Positions 46,211-56,269 of a stretch of DNA of 64,000 nt are shown here, one piece after another. A program made the translations under genes and the position numbers. Below the pieces are notes generated by a model, which ran no database searches, was not told the DNA's origin, and saw nothing but the letters and a program-made list of their open reading frames with translations. This DNA is from CAVUXJ01 sp963814975 (lineage in GTDB: Bacteria; Acidobacteriota; Vicinamibacteria; Vicinamibacterales; CAVVIG01): positions 80,774 to 144,773 of the forward strand of contig CAWFFB010000013.1 in assembly GCA_963814975.1 (NCBI GenBank), in the 5' to 3' direction. Each line of letters starts with the position of its first letter. The stretch's first letter is position 1.

Positions 46211-46966
46211 ATGGTCTTCCCGATAGGCGACGACAATACCGGACGCGTCAGGACGCCGTACGTAACCTACGCGCTCATCGCGTTGAACGTCCTCGTGTTC
46301 GTGTTCCTGCAAGGGATGGGCACGAATGATCAATTCACGTACGCCTTCTCCACGGTGCCGCAAGAAATTCGCACCGGCCAAGACGTAGCGCGCGTGGTGA
46401 CGATCGAGGTGGGCGACGACCGTGCCACGATTGATCTTCGGCCGACGCCGGGCAGCGTCTACCTGACTCTGCTCACGTCGCTGTTCATGCACGGTGGCCT
46501 GATGCACTTGCTCGGGAACATGCTGTTCCTGTGGATCTTCGGCGACAACGTGGAGGACGATCTTTCGCACGGACGTTACGCAGCCTTCTATATCGTGACG
46601 GGCGTCATCGCCTCTCTATCGCACGTCGTCTCCACGTTCGTGTTGGCCGACAACCCGTTCATCCCCAGCCTGGGTGCGTCGGGCGCGATCTCGGGTGTGA
46701 TGGGCGCCTACCTGGTTCTGCACCCGCACCGCCGGGTCAGGGTCATCATGTTCCGGATGCTGACGGACGTCCCCGGCTACGTTGCGGTTGGCCTCTGGTT
46801 CTTGTTTCAGCTGATTAGCGCGTTCGGCATGATCGGACTGGGTCCGCAGGCGGGCGGCGGGGTCGCCTTCATGGCGCACATCGGCGGCTTCATTGCGGGC
46901 GTCGTGCTGGTGAAGCTGTTTGCCGTGGGGAGTCAGCCGCCGGCGCGCCGCAGATCGGCCTGGTGA
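46211..46966 (+). CDS. Rhomboid-family intramembrane serine protease
   Basis: 251 residues starting MVFPIGDDNTGRVRTPYVTY (ATG 46211, GAAGG 8 bases before). Six TM helices. Catalytic Ser in IPSLGASGAISGVMGAYL (GxSG motif), His in FMAHIGGFIAGVVLVKL, and HGGLMHLLGNMLFLWIFGDN (the HxxxN motif of the rhomboid fold). It cleaves transmembrane substrates in the inner membrane. It lies 29 bp behind the WD40 STAND gene in the same direction, so co-transcription is likely; rhomboids are otherwise widely distributed alone. Intact. Confidence 0.9.
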   Translation: MVFPIGDDNTGRVRTPYVTYALIALNVLVFVFLQGMGTNDQFTYAFSTVPQEIRTGQDVARVVTIEVGDDRATIDLRPTPGSVYLTLLTSLFMHGGLMHLLGNMLFLWIFGDNVEDDLSHGRYAAFYIVTGVIASLSHVVSTFVLADNPFIPSLGASGAISGVMGAYLVLHPHRRVRVIMFRMLTDVPGYVAVGLWFLFQLISAFGMIGLGPQAGGGVAFMAHIGGFIAGVVLVKLFAVGSQPPARRRSAW

Positions 46967-46994
46967 CGCCGGCGGCTGGACATCAGCAACGGCG

Positions 46995-47814
46995 TCAGGG
47001 CTTTTTCTCCCGCTCGCGTTCCTGAACCAGCCGATCGATCGTTGGTTGATCGCGGATGACGTCGGGCGGGCTCGGCTCGGCGCCCAGTTTGCGCAGCAAT
47101 TCCACCGTCTCCGGAGCGCGAATGACGAAGGCCGCCGTCAGGACGCCCTCGGCGATCACCAACGGCGTCCATCCACGCTTGCTCATCACATTCAGCTTGG
47201 CGCCCTTATCCACGAGAAACTGCACGAGCTCGGTTCCATGTTCGCGATAGGCAGCGCCGTGCAGTGCGGTCTCGCCGTTGGCGTTGACCGCATTGACGTC
47301 TGCGCCCAGTTCGAGCAGGAGCTTCGCGGCGTCCAGCGCCGTTTTCTGCGTCGTCTTGTTGCGCCCCTGCGTATACCCGATGCCCGCCGCCACCATCAGA
47401 GGTGTCGTGTTGTTGTTCGTCGCCACGTTCGGTTCAGCCTCGGCGATGAGCAGCGCGCGCATCAGGGAGACGTCATTGGTCTCGGCCGCCAATACAAAGG
47501 GGGTCGCCCCGACCATGTTGCCACCACGCCGGCGGCGATTGCCACCGACGTAGGGCTGGGGACTCGACTCGGCGCGGGCGTTCACGTCCGCGCCGTGGGC
47601 CAGCAGCAGCTTCACGAAGGCCAGCCTCGGCTCACCTCGCAGCCCGCCCAGGAAACTCCACTCGGTGTCCTCGGCCAGAACACCGCTGGTGTTGTCGGTC
47701 AACTCGGTCAGATAGTTGCCCGCCATCCAATGCAGCGGCGTGAACCCAGGGCCCTTGTTCGGGTCCGCCCCCCTGCTTCAGCAGGAATTCGGCGAGCGGC
47801 TGGTTGGGCTCTGA
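46995..47814 (-). pseudogene. Ankyrin-repeat protein, N-terminally truncated and frameshifted
   Basis: The main frame (46995-47726) has several ankyrin units: FVKLLLAHGADVNARAES, GATPFVLAAETNDVSLMRAL, AAKLLLELGADVNAVNANGE and FLVDKGAKLNVMSKRGWTPL, ending PPDVIRDQPTIDRLVQERE. A further unit lies upstream in another frame (SEPNQPLAEFLLKQGG, then after correction PNKGPGFTPLHWMAGNYL). Then, at about 47815, homology ends at the DUF1552 fragment on the other strand. In Acidobacteriota such ankyrin genes often follow DUF1592 and DUF1552 genes. A full-length version would start with a signal peptide. Confidence 0.7.
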
Positions 47815-47865
47815 TCGTCGCGATGATGAGGGGAGCAGATTCGCAGGGATCGCAGTATCCTCGAT

Positions 47866-48552
47866 ATGGTCACCGGGCAGCTCGGCGACCTCGAGAGGGT
47901 CTTGGGTCCGGGGGACCGAACCAGGCTTACGGAGTACGTCGACTCCATCCGCGATGTCGAGCGGCGGATCCAGATAGCCGAGCGGCAGAGCGACCGGGAA
48001 CTGCCGACGATCCATCAGCCGTCCGGCGTTCCCGAGAGCTTTGAAGCGTACGCGAAGATCATGTACGACTTGCTCGCGCTGTCATGGCAGACCGATCTGA
48101 CCCGCGTCGCTACGTTCCTGTACGGCGGGGAGAAGAGCGTCCGGACGTATCCCGAGATTGGCGTGCCCGAGTCTCACCATCCGATATCGCATCACCAGAA
48201 ACGTGACGACCATCTGGAGAAATTGGCAAAGATCAACACGTATCACGTGAAGATGTTCGCGTACTTCCTGGAGAAACTTCGTGCCACGCCCGACGGCGAT
48301 GGTTCTCTGCTGGACCATGCCCTCCTCGTGTACGGCGCCGGGATGAGCGACAGCGACACGCACTTCCACAACAATCTCCCTGTGATGTTGGCGGGTGGAG
48401 GGACCGGCCAGATCAAGGGTGGCCGTCACCTGCGGTTCACGAACGAACCGCCGCTGGCGAACCTTCACCTGACACTGCTCGACAAGCTGGGGCTTCCCGC
48501 CGAGCGCCTCGGCGACAGCGATGGAAGGGTCAAGGAACTTTCTGAGGTTTAG
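47866..48552 (+). pseudogene. DUF1552 protein, C-terminal half
   Basis: 228 residues: LTEYVDSIRDVERRIQIAER, KIMYDLLALSWQTDLTRVAT, ESHHPISHHQKRDDHLEKLA, LLVYGAGMSDSDTHFHNNLP and the ending LHLTLLDKLGLPAERLGDSD, all hallmarks of DUF1552, a widespread secreted Acidobacteria/Planctomycetes family of about 440 residues. Codons upstream of the ATG (QIRRDRSILD) still belong to the family, then homology stops near 47833 at the junction with the ankyrin gene. The N-terminal half and signal are missing. Confidence 0.75.
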
Positions 48553-48685
48553 TCGCAGCGCGTGAGAGATTCTTCTCGTTCGCCGTTTCGCTTACTTGAA
48601 CCAGCCCTTCGAACGTATCTTGAAGCAGCCGTTCGAACATAGGCTGATCCCGGATGACGTCCGGCGGACGCAGGTCTACGGATAT
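48530..48685 (-). pseudogene. Second ankyrin-gene 3' fragment
   Basis: The minus strand reads ISVDLRPPDVIRDQPMFERL followed by LQDTFEGLVQVSETANEK. This matches the C-terminal end of the ankyrin protein (PPDVIRDQPTIDRLVQERE), also at the DNA level (GCGGATGACGTC..GGCGG). No ankyrin unit precedes it. It overlaps the last codons of the DUF1552 fragment on the other strand. Confidence 0.55.
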
Positions 48686-48763
48686 CTCCGCGACCGAGGC
48701 ACCAGGCGACGAGGGAGTCCGCAGCCTGGCGAGCGGTCCAACCGCTGAAGGGGATTTCTCAAA

Positions 48764-49825
48764 ATGTGCCGTCAATCCCTCATCGTGATGAGTCTCTTGG
48801 CCACGCCGATAGCGGTCTGCTCGCTGGCTGCCAGGCCGGTCGCCGCGCAGACGCCGCCGACGGCGGCGAAACCGAACGGCACGCCGACGAAGGCTTACGT
48901 CCAGCCGAAAACGCCGGACGGCCAGCCGGACATCTCTGGCTATTGGACCAACGCCACATATGTCCCGCTCGAGCGGCCCAAGGGGGTCACGAAGGAGTTC
49001 TACTCGCCAGACGAGATGGCCAAGATCGAGCGAGATGCCGCGTTCCGCGAAAGCGAACTGGAGGTGCCCGGCACGCCGCGCGACGTGCACTACAGCAACG
49101 CGCAGTTTGGCCTCCAGTTCAGCCAGGGGACGTTCGCGAGCAATCTCCGCACGGGACTGATCGTAGATCCGCCGGATGGGCGGATCCCGCCGCAGATCCC
49201 GGAGGCTGTGCAGCGGAATGCCGCGATTGCCGCCGCACGGACAGCACGGGTCGATCTCGGTGTGAGCCACCTGGACCTACCCCTGGCCGCGCGGTGCCTG
49301 ACGACGACGGCGGATGGGCCGCCGCACATCGGCAACAACGATCTCTCGAATTACCAATTCATCCAGGCACCCGGCTACGTGACGATTCTCGTCGAGCGGG
49401 GCCGAACCGCGCGCGTCATCCCGCTCGACGGGCGGCCCTTCCCCTCGTCGAAGCTGCGCAACTGGTTCGGGGTCTCACGCGGACACTGGGAGGGCAACAC
49501 GCTCGTCGTCGAGACCCGCAATTCGAACGGGCGTGTTCAAGCGTCATCACAGCTGCAGATCAAGGGCGGCAGCGAGGACATGCGAGTCATCGAACGGTTC
49601 ACGCGGGTGTCGCCCGACCGGATCGACTATCGCTTTACGGTCGACGATCCGAAAACGTGGGCAAGAAGCTTTACCGCCGAGGGACCCTTTGAGCGACTGA
49701 AACCGCAAGGTCCGATCTTCGAGTACGCCTGTCACGAGGGGAACCACGGCATGATGAACATCCTGGCTGGCGCCCGCGCCCAGGAGAAGGCGGCCGAAGA
49801 AGCCCGGAAGAAGCGGTCGAACTAG
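48764..49825 (+). CDS. Secreted protein of an Acidobacteria-type family, function unknown
   Basis: 353 residues with a signal peptide (VMSLLATPIAVCSLAARPVA, AQ cleavage). The mature part starts TPDGQPDISGYWTNATYVPL and contains SHLDLPLAARCLTTTADGPP, PGYVTILVERGRTARVIPLD, WFGVSRGHWEGNTLVVETRN and FEYACHEGNHGMMNILAGAR. Several His, Cys and Trp are in conserved-looking positions (GYWTN, EGNH). I recognise the pattern as a secreted family often found in many copies in acidobacterial genomes, but do not know a function. ATG 48764; intact. Confidence 0.75.
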   Translation: MCRQSLIVMSLLATPIAVCSLAARPVAAQTPPTAAKPNGTPTKAYVQPKTPDGQPDISGYWTNATYVPLERPKGVTKEFYSPDEMAKIERDAAFRESELEVPGTPRDVHYSNAQFGLQFSQGTFASNLRTGLIVDPPDGRIPPQIPEAVQRNAAIAAARTARVDLGVSHLDLPLAARCLTTTADGPPHIGNNDLSNYQFIQAPGYVTILVERGRTARVIPLDGRPFPSSKLRNWFGVSRGHWEGNTLVVETRNSNGRVQASSQLQIKGGSEDMRVIERFTRVSPDRIDYRFTVDDPKTWARSFTAEGPFERLKPQGPIFEYACHEGNHGMMNILAGARAQEKAAEEARKKRSN

Positions 49826-49859
49826 GCACCGTCCCCTCGCGAGGAAAATGTGACGGGAC

Positions 49860-50801
49860 ATGCCGGCCACTAGACGTCGGATACACGAAACCAACCTGGA
49901 GCTGAGCCAATCGCTCCCGCCGGAGGTGGCGGCCGGCACCGAAATCGCCGTGACGGTCAAGGTATGGTGTCCGTCGGGCTGCGATTTTCGCGGGAGCTCC
50001 GTCAGTGTCAAAGCCGCGAAAGAAACCGTGGCGATCGCGAAGCTCACCGAATGCCACGACGGACGCAGCGAGACCAGCGGACTCGCCATCAAGGTGCCTG
50101 GACAACCTGGCGAGTATGCCTGGAACATCCTCGTACCGCGGCGGAAGATCCGCGGCGTCGTCCACAAGCGAAGCGCTCTCCCGATCTTGTTTCGGTCCAT
50201 GCCGCACGCAACCAGTCTGGCGGTGTGGGGGAATCCGTCGCCCGTGGTGATGGGCCACCCTTTCACGATCAAGGTCGGCGCCAAGAGTTCGGGCGCATGC
50301 GAACTGCAGGGCGCGCAGGTCGAAATCCAGGATGAAACCGGCGCCCGAATTGGCGTCGGGATATTAGGCAAGACCCCGTTGATGAAAACGGGCGCGTTGT
50401 ATTGGACCGAGGTCGATCTGGCCGCACCGATGAAGGAGGGGGTTGTATCGTGGTCGGCCCGGTTCGCGCCCGGGCCTCTGAAGATCCCGCACGAGGGATC
50501 GTCCGCTGAATTCAGCTTCGTGGCGGTCCGTCCACCCGAGCACAGCGTGACGGTCAAGGTAGTAGAAAGGGATACCGGCGCACCAATAGCGAACGCCCAT
50601 GTGAGAGTGGGCGCACACAGGGCTTCCACCGACGAATCCGGACTGGCGACACTGAAGACGGCCAGTGGAAGGTATGACGTGATCGCCTGGAAAGGAGGGT
50701 ATCAGAGTCCCTCGCTGACCGTGGCGGTGACCCGCGACGTGGGCGTTCAAATCGAGGCCGTGGCTATTCCTAAGGAAGACCCCGATGCACGATGGATGTG
50801 A
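49860..50801 (+). CDS. Protein with Ig-like and carboxypeptidase-regulatory-like domains
   Basis: 313 residues, no signal peptide. Residues 10-90 and 115-210 are beta-sandwich-like repeats (EIAVTVKVWCPSGCDFRGSS; PFTIKVGAKSSGACELQGAQ) each with conserved Cys; residues 220-300 are a CarboxypepD_reg-like domain (VTVKVVERDTGAPIANAHVR, then STDESGLATLKTASGRYDVI). Function unknown; a scaffold or binding protein. ATG 49860 has a GAGG upstream near 49840. A diverged, internally deleted copy lies at 55.7 kb. Intact. Confidence 0.65.
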   Translation: MPATRRRIHETNLELSQSLPPEVAAGTEIAVTVKVWCPSGCDFRGSSVSVKAAKETVAIAKLTECHDGRSETSGLAIKVPGQPGEYAWNILVPRRKIRGVVHKRSALPILFRSMPHATSLAVWGNPSPVVMGHPFTIKVGAKSSGACELQGAQVEIQDETGARIGVGILGKTPLMKTGALYWTEVDLAAPMKEGVVSWSARFAPGPLKIPHEGSSAEFSFVAVRPPEHSVTVKVVERDTGAPIANAHVRVGAHRASTDESGLATLKTASGRYDVIAWKGGYQSPSLTVAVTRDVGVQIEAVAIPKEDPDARWM

Positions 50802-50813
50802 ACGATATGAACT

Positions 50814-51245
50814 TCACTTCTTTGGTTCTATTACGATCTGCCTGAGCACTTGATCCTCTGGACCGAGTTCTCGATCACCCGCAGGATACCCGTTGAACTT
50901 GAGAATGTAGGCGACTATATCCAGATACTCCGGGTCGCTCAGACTTCCTCCGGCGCCGAGCGGCATGCTCGTTCGCATCAGCGTGAACAGGTCCGCCACC
51001 GGTTTTCCATGCCAGCTGATGCCGAACGAAGGACCGGTTAGACTCGGCGCATCGGGATTCGTGGCTTGCAGGGTTCGGCCATGACAGGCCGCGCAATTAC
51101 TTTGGTACGTGGCCTCTCCCCTCCCGGCCTGCACGGCGGTATACACCCCGGTCCAAATCACGCCCTTCGAAGCTTCCTGGGCGCCGGCGAGCGGAATGCC
51201 GGCAAGCAGGAGCGGGAAACAGAGCGCTGCCACCAGACGCTTCAT
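50814..51245 (-). CDS. Monoheme c-type cytochrome
   Basis: 143 residues from ATG 51245: signal (MKRLVAALCFPLLLAGIPLAG), then GVYTAVQAGRGEATYQSNCA with the heme site CAACH, SLTGPSFGISWHGKPVADLF, and the axial Met region MRTSMPLGAGGSLSDPEYLD. A small periplasmic electron carrier of the cytochrome c6/cbb3-like kind. ATG 51284 is an alternative but would put charged residues before the signal. The physiological partner cannot be assigned. Intact. Confidence 0.85.
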   Translation of the reverse strand: MKRLVAALCFPLLLAGIPLAGAQEASKGVIWTGVYTAVQAGRGEATYQSNCAACHGRTLQATNPDAPSLTGPSFGISWHGKPVADLFTLMRTSMPLGAGGSLSDPEYLDIVAYILKFNGYPAGDRELGPEDQVLRQIVIEPKK

Positions 51246-51490
51246 TGGCTCTGCCCGTTCGACATCACGTCCGTTAGGGCGCATCGTTTCATCTCCGCGT
51301 GTGCCGCTATCCGGCGGCCGCCTGGGCTTGCCGCAATAAGAATCGACGGAGTATAGAAGGATGGCGGACGGCTGCACAAAGTGGATGTTCAGTTCGTGCT
51401 GAACGATCGGGTCGGACGACAGGAAACACCGGCGCCTGGAGAACCTGCCGACAACTGATGCCGCCAGTCGGAACCCGAGCCTCGGGATGC

Positions 51491-53930
51491 TTAAAGAGTA
51501 AAGCGGACGCCGATGTGGACGCTCAGCGGCGGCTGGATGGCTGTCGTCGCACGGGATCTGGGTCCGGCGACCGGGTATTCTTCCACTGGTTTCTGAAAGT
51601 TCGAAAGATTGTACACGTCGAAGATCGCGTCAACGCGGCGGCCGCCGATGTTCAACCCTTTCTGAAAGCGTATATCGGCCGTGCCGACAAAGGTGAAGCG
51701 GGTGCCACCGTTCTCGAACGCCCGGACGGTGTCTCTGCCCTGACCCAGTCCGGGAATAACCATTAGTGCGGAGAAGGGTTGGCCGTCCTGGTAGCGAATG
51801 AGCGCGCCGATCCGGATGTCCTTGGGCAAGTTCCACCGGAGTGTGATCTTTCCAGTGAAACCGCGGTCCAGGAATGGGCGGCCTGTACGCGAATGTCGTC
51901 GAGTTTGGATCGGCGAGCAGATCCCCGATGACGCCCTGGTCGTTCTCGATCGCACGAAACCCGCGGTACGCCGCGTGCGCCTCGGTGAGCTGGGCGGTGC
52001 CGCCGGCCATGATCCACAGGGGACCCGTGGTGATACGAAGGTTGAGGTCCACACCCAAATAACGCGCACGCTCGAGCGGCGAATTCGTCAGCAGGTAACG
52101 GTCACGTCCGAAGCTCGAGGGCAGCCGGTCGTAAACGGGAATCGGATCCGTTGCGCCAGCGTTTGGCCCGGAAGCCGCGCCACCGGGATTGGGGACGGTG
52201 AATACTGAGTAGTCCTGAAGACTCACTCCGACATTCTGTAGGGCCAGGTCGTTCCGCGCCCATCGTCCGATTCCAGTGAGCTGCCACCGGATCGCGGAGG
52301 TGAGATACGACTCCATCCCGACGATGAGTTCGTCGGTCAGGGGACGACGAAGATCCGAGTCGATGCCGCTGAACGCGGGATTCCCGCCTGTGCCGGGACC
52401 TACTCGAGCGACGAGGGGCCCCGGGGGTGACAACGGGGCCGAAGCCGCCCCGTCAGGCGCCGGGGTGTCCCAGCGGTAAACCAGCGCGGTGTGCGCCGCC
52501 GGATCGCCGTACGCAAGCGCGGGAAAGAGCAGCCGGTCGGCCGATCGCGTGTATCCGCCGTAGATCGCGGTGCGCGCCTTGTCGGTGACGAGCCAACGGA
52601 CGCGCCCGTGCGGCAGCCACGAGTGCCAGCTCACGTCCGCCGCTGCACCATTGGCACTGCCGCCCGTCGCGTCGAGCCGGAGTCCGACGCCTGCGGTCAC
52701 GCGCGACGTTACTACTATCGTGTCACTGGCGCTCAAGGCGGCCGACGTTACGGACCGCCGGGAGTCTGTAACGCCGGCGCTGAACATCCACGCGCGAGCA
52801 GGAGCGCCGTCCAAAAGCTCGCCTATCCACCCGGTGAACGGCCCAGCGTGGTGTCCGGTCGCGTAGTCGAACTCGGCACGCACGGCAGTCGCATGACGCT
52901 TACCAGCCAGGACGCGGACAGGAGACGTGAGCTGCGTCCCCACCGACACCCGGCGCCTCGACGTTTCACGCCAGGTGGGCAGCTCTGGAAGCGGGCCATC
53001 CAACAGTCGCTCGACCAGCAGCGGGGCCGGCGAAGCATCGAGCGAGCGCGAGCGTCGAGTAATGCCCCCAAACACCGACCACGATGCCGCTTCGGGCAGC
53101 CGCCGTTCCCACGTCGCTTGCCCGTGGAGCGAGGTGTCGTGAGCGGCACGTGCCGACTGCCGCTCGGTGGAGGGGTACACGGACCGCTGCGCCCAGCCAA
53201 GCAAGCGGACCTCATCGCGGCGGCTCGGCGTGTACACGAGGTGCCCGAAGCCGGAGCCTACCGTCCCGGTGACGGAATCGGCCTGGTCGCGAATAAACTG
53301 CGAGCCTCGCGTCCAGCTAGCGCCCAACGTGACGCCCAGCCGCTCGGGAATCGGGCGACCGCTGACGACCGCTCCGGCGTGGCCCCACGAATTGAGTCGC
53401 GCAATGGGCGGTGGACCGCTGGATGGCGCAGACGCCACCCAGCCCGGACTGCCGAAGCCTTCCACCACGCCGCTCCAACGATCGGTTGGTTCCTGCGGCT
53501 CGAGTGAGATGGCGACCCCGGGGGCATTGAGGTGCGCGGGCATGAGGCCGGTGAATATGCCGACACTCCGCCAGTAGAGCAGCTCGGGGAAGAGCATAGG
53601 AGCCCCGCTACCGTCAGGGTCGGCGATGTCGATCTCGCCGATGCGAAAGCGATTCTGTCCCGGCGACGCCAGCTGCGCCCCCAATCGTGCCGGTTCGCCG
53701 GTGCTCAGCCCCCCTGTATAAAACCGATCACTGCTTATCTGTTCCTGTGATGTCTCAAGGATCGAGAACACATTGGCGCTCGCGGGAAGATCGCGGAGCA
53801 GGTCTATCTCGAGCACAGATTGCAGGGGTGGATCCGGCGGTGAAGACTGGGCCTGCAGCGCGGTTGGGACGAGCAGGAGCATGCCGGCCGCCATCGAGCG
53901 GCGGAGCTTCTGGATGGTCGGCGAGGGCAA
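51491..53930 (-). pseudogene. TonB-dependent-receptor-like outer membrane barrel, one frameshift
   Basis: The main frame begins MPSPTIQKLRRSMAAGMLLL, signal ending LQAQSS, plug-like QNRFRIGEIDIADPDGSGAP, and runs through beta-strands for about 680 residues (VRWLVTDKARTAIYGGYTRS, RYLGVDLNLRITTGPLWIMA). Near 51870 the frame shifts; the correct end is in the next ORF: FTGKITLRWNLPKDIRIGAL, VDAIFDVYNLSNFQKPVEEY and a final HIGVRFTL, a typical barrel ending. The total is about 810 residues. No TonB box is obvious; the substrate is unknown. The indel may be a sequencing error. Confidence 0.7.
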
Positions 53931-53943
53931 GGTCCGAAATGTA

Positions 53944-55329
53944 TCACACTGTCACGGCGTCCACGATGTCGGCGATGAACTGTGCGTGATTCCAGGCGTC
54001 GATGTAGATCGACAGCCCCAACCTGACGACGACGAGGCCGCGCGACGGAATGACGGTCAGCGTCTGCCCCTCATGTCCAACGGCGAAGAACGCGTCCGGT
54101 GGAATTCGGGCGGCCGCCGGTGTTGCTCCGCCGATGTCCGGCTGTAGTTTGAGCCACCAGTGCGCGCCGTATTTCCCCTCGGGGGATTGCAGCGTCGGCG
54201 TGACACAGAACCGAGCCCATCGCACGGGCAGAATCTGTCGTCCCACCCAGATACCATCCTGCAGGAACAGCTGACCAAAGCGCGCCCAGTCTCGCGCGGT
54301 CGCTAGCATGAAGGAAGATGAGACGAAATTGCCTGCGGCATCGACTTCCATGACGGCGCTCTCCATCCCCATCGGATCGAACAGCCTGTGTCGTGGCCAG
54401 GCGTGGTACCGTTTTTCGCCGACGGTGCGACGCAGGATCCCCGAGAGAATGTTCGTGGTGCCGCTGGCGTACGACCAGACGGTTCCGGGAGGAGCGGTCA
54501 GCGGGCGGTTCACCGCATAGGAGACGACGTCAGGTGTGCTGAAGAGCATCTCGATCACATCGGACGCGAGGTCGGAATACTCCTCCGAGAATTGCAAGCC
54601 GCTGCGCATGCGGAGCAGATCTTCGATGCTGATCGACGCGCGCGGATCCGGCGCACGCCACGCCGGCCAGAGCGCCGCGTCCTGGAGCGACATCCGACCC
54701 TCGCCGATGAGGATGCCTATCAGCGCGCTCATGACGCTCTTACTCAACGACCATCCCGAGAATGGTGAATCCCGGTCGAAGCCAGGCGCGTAGCGCTCGG
54801 CGATCAGACGGCCGTGCTGCGCGACGACGACCGCACGCGTCCGGCGAAGGCGTTTCGGATTGGGTTCGGTGAAGGCGAGCTCGACAGCCCTTCCCAATGG
54901 CCAGGGCGTCGCAGCCACGGGCCAGCGGTGTGAGTGGTCGATCGCGACCGGCCGGGGTGGCGCCGGACTGGCGGTGCTTCCATGAGTGCTCTCGACGAGC
55001 GTGCTGCCCAACCCGTCGCGGTAGACGGCGAGCCGGGAACCCAAGCCCGCCAGCGAAACGGTGACCGAACGGCGATCCCGGTCGATGTGCGCTCTGAAGA
55101 ATCGCAGAATCCAGTAGCTGTCCGACGAAACCTCCGGCGCGCGACGCGGGTCGAGATTCTGGCCGGCGCCGAAGACCGCGGTGCACAGGATCTTCGCCTT
55201 GTACGCCGATCCGATGGCGGCCAGGCGCCAGAAACGCACGAGCGCCCATGCCGCCCCGGCCAGCCCGAGCGCTACCCTTCCGAGCACGACAGGACTCACA
55301 ACACGTCCGCGAAACGCATCAGTGCCCAT
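53944..55329 (-). CDS. Serine hydrolase (class C beta-lactamase-related)
   Basis: 461 residues from ATG 55329 (MGTDAFRGRVVSPVVLGRVA), with an N-terminal membrane helix (VVLGRVALGLAGAAWALVRF). Beta-lactamase/esterase fold: SxxK in FSGWSLSKSVMSALIGILI, the YxN-like VWSYASGTTNILSGILRR, and the third element near AVGHEGQTLTVIPSRGLVVV (HxG instead of KTG). The region before the domain (residues 40-180) is unusually long. Periplasmic hydrolase of small esters or amides; natural substrate unknown. Intact. Confidence 0.88.
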   Translation of the reverse strand: MGTDAFRGRVVSPVVLGRVALGLAGAAWALVRFWRLAAIGSAYKAKILCTAVFGAGQNLDPRRAPEVSSDSYWILRFFRAHIDRDRRSVTVSLAGLGSRLAVYRDGLGSTLVESTHGSTASPAPPRPVAIDHSHRWPVAATPWPLGRAVELAFTEPNPKRLRRTRAVVVAQHGRLIAERYAPGFDRDSPFSGWSLSKSVMSALIGILIGEGRMSLQDAALWPAWRAPDPRASISIEDLLRMRSGLQFSEEYSDLASDVIEMLFSTPDVVSYAVNRPLTAPPGTVWSYASGTTNILSGILRRTVGEKRYHAWPRHRLFDPMGMESAVMEVDAAGNFVSSSFMLATARDWARFGQLFLQDGIWVGRQILPVRWARFCVTPTLQSPEGKYGAHWWLKLQPDIGGATPAAARIPPDAFFAVGHEGQTLTVIPSRGLVVVRLGLSIYIDAWNHAQFIADIVDAVTV

Positions 55330-55680
55330 GATACCCACAGCTCGATCGACCGTAGTCGGGCCTTGCGGCCAAAGCGCCCGTCGCGCCGGGCAAGACCGAG
55401 CGCCAGTTCGTCCAGAATTCGTGAACGGGCTACCGGCCGAACCTCTGGGGCGGAGGTCGTGGAAGCTTGACAGCAGGACCATCACCGTAACACTCAAGGA
55501 AGACAGCGACTTCCTTGCTGGCTCCCACTTCCTGAAGGTGGTGGGGAGCTCGGTTCGGCGCGCCGCAAGGGCTCGCCGCTGATTGGGGCCATCGTTGCGG
55601 CGGGGGTAGCCTCAGAGGCGACTATGAGAAGCACTCATTCACTGCCTCGACTGTGAAGCGGCCCGAATGCGGGCCTTTAA
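55330..55680. other. Intergenic region with a hairpin
   Basis: About 350 bp containing the serine hydrolase promoter region and, at its right end, the terminator-like hairpin. Short antisense frames only. Confidence 0.3.
55660..55678 (+). terminator. Terminator-like hairpin
   Basis: GGCCCG (55660-55665), loop AATG, CGGGCC (55670-55675), then TTTAAAT. A 6-bp perfect GC stem with a short T-run. It stands 2 bp in front of the ATG of the decayed gene at 55681. Confidence 0.45.
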
Positions 55681-56150
55681 ATGGATCGCACATATTTCGG
55701 ACTACCTTGGGTCCGACACCACTTGGAGCTGACTCAATCGGTGCCGCCGGAGGTGGCGGTTAGCACCGAAATCGCCGTGAAGGTCAAGGTATGGTGTCCT
55801 TCCGGCTGCGACTTGCGCGGGGGTTCGGTCACGGTCAAAGCCGCGGAAGATCGGACCATGCCGCAAGCAACCAGTTTGGCCGTGTGGGCCAATCCGTCGC
55901 CCGTGATGATGGGCCACACTTTCACGATCATGGTCGGCGCCAAGAGTTCGGGCGCATGTGAACTGCAGGCCGCGCAGGTCGAAATCCAAGACGAAACCGG
56001 CGCGCGGATTGCCGTGGGGACACTAGGCGAGACCCCGGGGTGGAAACCGATGCGTTGTATTGAACCGAGGTCGACCTGGCTGCTCCGATGAAAGAGGGGG
56101 TTGTATCGTGGTCGGCCCGGTTCGCGCCCGGGGCTCTGGAGATCCCCATC
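55681..56150 (+). pseudogene. Decayed copy of the Ig-like/carboxypeptidase-regulatory gene
   Basis: HHLELTQSVPPEVAVSTEIA and VKVKVWCPSGCDLRGGSVTV match the gene at 49860, but VKAAED jumps directly to RTMPQATSLAVWANPSPVMM, removing about 55-60 residues. The rest follows to GARIAVGTLGE, where a one-base shift and a TGG-to-TGA change spoil the frame; DNA homology (GGGGGTTGTATCGTGGTCGG) continues to about 56150. The carboxypeptidase-regulatory domain is lost. It ends 120 bp before the baseplate-V gene. Confidence 0.75.
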
Positions 56151-56269
56151 GTTGACGACTTTTTGACGCGCCCCAGTTTTGCGTCAGGCTGCGGTTCGCA
56201 GGCGGGCTGAGACATCCTCGACCGGATACCGTTGGTTACGCGCTGAATGCGCGATCACGGAGGCATCGC

